This document shows, piece after piece, positions 6,897-7,523 of a stretch of DNA of 7,523 bases. Position numbers and translations under genes: made by a program. The notes beneath the pieces are model-generated. The model had not been told where the DNA came from. It saw nothing but the letters and a program-made list of their open reading frames with translations, and ran no database searches. Source of the DNA: an uncultured Opitutaceae bacterium (GTDB lineage: Bacteria; Verrucomicrobiota; Verrucomicrobiia; Opitutales; Opitutaceae); contig CAISJA010000286.1 of assembly GCA_903885525.1 (NCBI GenBank), forward strand, positions 1-7,523, given 5' to 3'. Each line of letters opens with the position of its first letter. The first letter of the stretch is position 1.

Positions 6897-6971
6897 AAGT
6901 AACCCAATGGGTTACTCTTTGCTTTGAGTTACGTTGTATTCAGAATACACAAGTAACCTATTGGGTTACTT
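6897..6971. repeat. 75-base AT-rich element with palindromic terminal inverted repeats
   Basis: The two 20-base ends (6897-6916 and 6952-6971) are inverted repeats matching at 19 of 20 positions, the left end reading AAGTAACCCAATGGGTTACT. Each end is also nearly self-complementary (AGTAACCCA-A-TGGGTTACT; AGTAACCTA-T-TGGGTTACT). By hand count the element is about 36% GC, in sharp contrast to its flanks. The right copy could form a 7-base-pair hairpin followed by TTTTT, so it could act as a plus-strand terminator, but no plus-strand gene runs into it directly. It lies 71 bases upstream of the HAD start, so an operator role is also possible. I see no target-site duplication and no transposase. 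Confidence 0.6.
6935..6949. repeat. Perfect 7-1-7 palindrome inside the AT-rich element
   Basis: TGTATTC-A-GAATACA lies between the two palindromic ends of the 75-base element, closer to the right end. Perfect 15-base palindromes of this form are typical of dimeric-regulator binding sites, but no regulator gene is adjacent. It could equally be part of the element's folded structure. Confidence 0.5.
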
Positions 6972-7020
6972 TTTGGGGCGACGTGGAGAAGATTCGGAGC
7001 GGGGCCGGGCAGGTGGCGGA

Positions 7021-7523
7021 ACAACCGGGGCACGCAGGCATGCGAGGCCCGGAGAGACGCGGAGCATGGAGGCACGCCGGGACTCAGGCAGGCGCGGCAC
7101 GCGGAGAGACAGGCATGGGGGGGCGCAAACATGATGGGCACGGAGGCGCGCGGAGCACGGAGAGCGGGCCGGGCACGCGGTGCAACCGGAGCAGCGAGGA
7201 CACGCGGGGCACGTTGGCCTGCGAGGCGCGGAGGCAACCGAGGCATGCGAGGTACGGGGGCACGCGGGGCATGCAGGAATGCGAGGCATGCAGGCAACCG
7301 GAGCAGGGAGGGCATCCGGGGCACGCGGGCACGGCGGGCGGGCGGGGCATGTTGGACGACCGGAGCATACTGGGCGGGCGAGGCAGCCGGGGTAGGCGGG
7401 AAGGCTGCGGCAGGCGGGACGAGTGGGCACGCGGGACGGCTGGGCAGGCATGGCAGGCGGGACGGTCGGGGCAGGCGGGGCGAGCAATGCTGGCAGGGCA
7501 AGCGGGGGAAGGTGAGCCGGGCC
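7021..7523. repeat. Degenerate G-rich tandem array, 9-base period, running off the window
   Basis: About 500 bases can be cut almost throughout into 9-base units (some of 8) close to CAYGCGGGG, for example CACGCGGGG, CATGCGAGG, CAACCGGAG, CAGGCGGGA and CATCCGGGG; roughly 55 units by length. Longer exact copies occur: CACGCGGGGCA at 7201 and 7261, GCAACCGGAGCAG at 7182 and 7294, GCAGGCGGGAC at 7410 and 7453. Translations show three-residue periodicity (Gly-His-Ala-like on the plus strand, Pro/Ala/Cys-rich on the minus), but the 8-base units break every frame and stops interrupt, so I do not call a gene. The left edge grades into a purine-rich stretch from about 6975. The right edge lies beyond the window. 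Confidence 0.65.
7318..7347 (+). other. Potential G-quadruplex within the tandem array
   Basis: Five G tracts (7318-7321, 7327-7329, 7336-7338, 7340-7342 and 7344-7347) are separated by loops of 5, 6, 1 and 1 bases, which meets the usual G3+N1-7 rule on the plus strand. Given the array's G content this may be a by-product of the repeat rather than a selected site. Confidence 0.45.

Noticed and set aside
6929..7501. Minus-strand Pro/Ala/Cys/Arg-rich frames, and plus-strand Gly-X-Y-like frames, as collagen-like genes
   Set aside because: Any frame through a 9-base repeat shows three-residue periodicity. The frames are short or lack a plausible start, are broken by 8-base units and stops, and no signal peptide or anchor is seen.
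7021..7523. CRISPR array
   Set aside because: There are no conserved 23-47 base repeats with unique spacers of constant length; the period is 9 bases and degenerate, and no cas gene is present.

Overview
The window is GC-rich DNA, with mostly G or C at third codon positions, from a Gram-negative-type bacterium: one protein carries a Sec signal peptide typical of the periplasm. The gene set (RecD2 helicase, DUF2059, DUF1304, DUF2721, YtrA-type GntR regulator) and the scarcity of clear Shine-Dalgarno sites would fit Verrucomicrobiota of the Opitutales type. That placement is a low-confidence inference. All functional calls come from reading motifs; no database search was possible.

Layout. Positions 1-243 (+) are the 3' end of a serine beta-lactamase-like hydrolase, convergent with the minus-strand block that follows. 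On the minus strand, reading right to left, a short cluster holds a GntR/YtrA regulator (5107-4721), a small membrane protein gene that appears to be frameshifted (4724-4289) and a secreted DUF2059 protein (4272-3679), ending at a hairpin terminator (3647-3611). Next comes recD2 (3543-1081), which shares 4 bases with an SDR oxidoreductase (1084-278). Upstream of the regulator lies a perfect palindrome (5130-5143) that looks like its operator. Divergent from it on the plus strand are two small membrane proteins, DUF1304 (5338-5694) and DUF2721 (5738-6196). The latter meets a minus-strand HAD phosphatase (6826-6185) tail to tail with a 12-base overlap.

The last ~700 bases (6827-7523) hold no gene I can support. 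They contain a 75-base AT-rich element (6897-6971, about 36% GC) whose 20-base ends are near-perfect inverted repeats, each itself a palindrome, with a third palindrome inside. From about 7021 to the window edge follows a very degenerate, G-rich tandem array with a 9-base period (consensus close to CAYGCGGGG), including a G-quadruplex-capable stretch.

The genes are mostly housekeeping or accessory, and I see no defence system, CRISPR array, transposase or RNA gene. The parts most worth a second look are the right-hand non-coding structure and the broken membrane gene next to the regulator.
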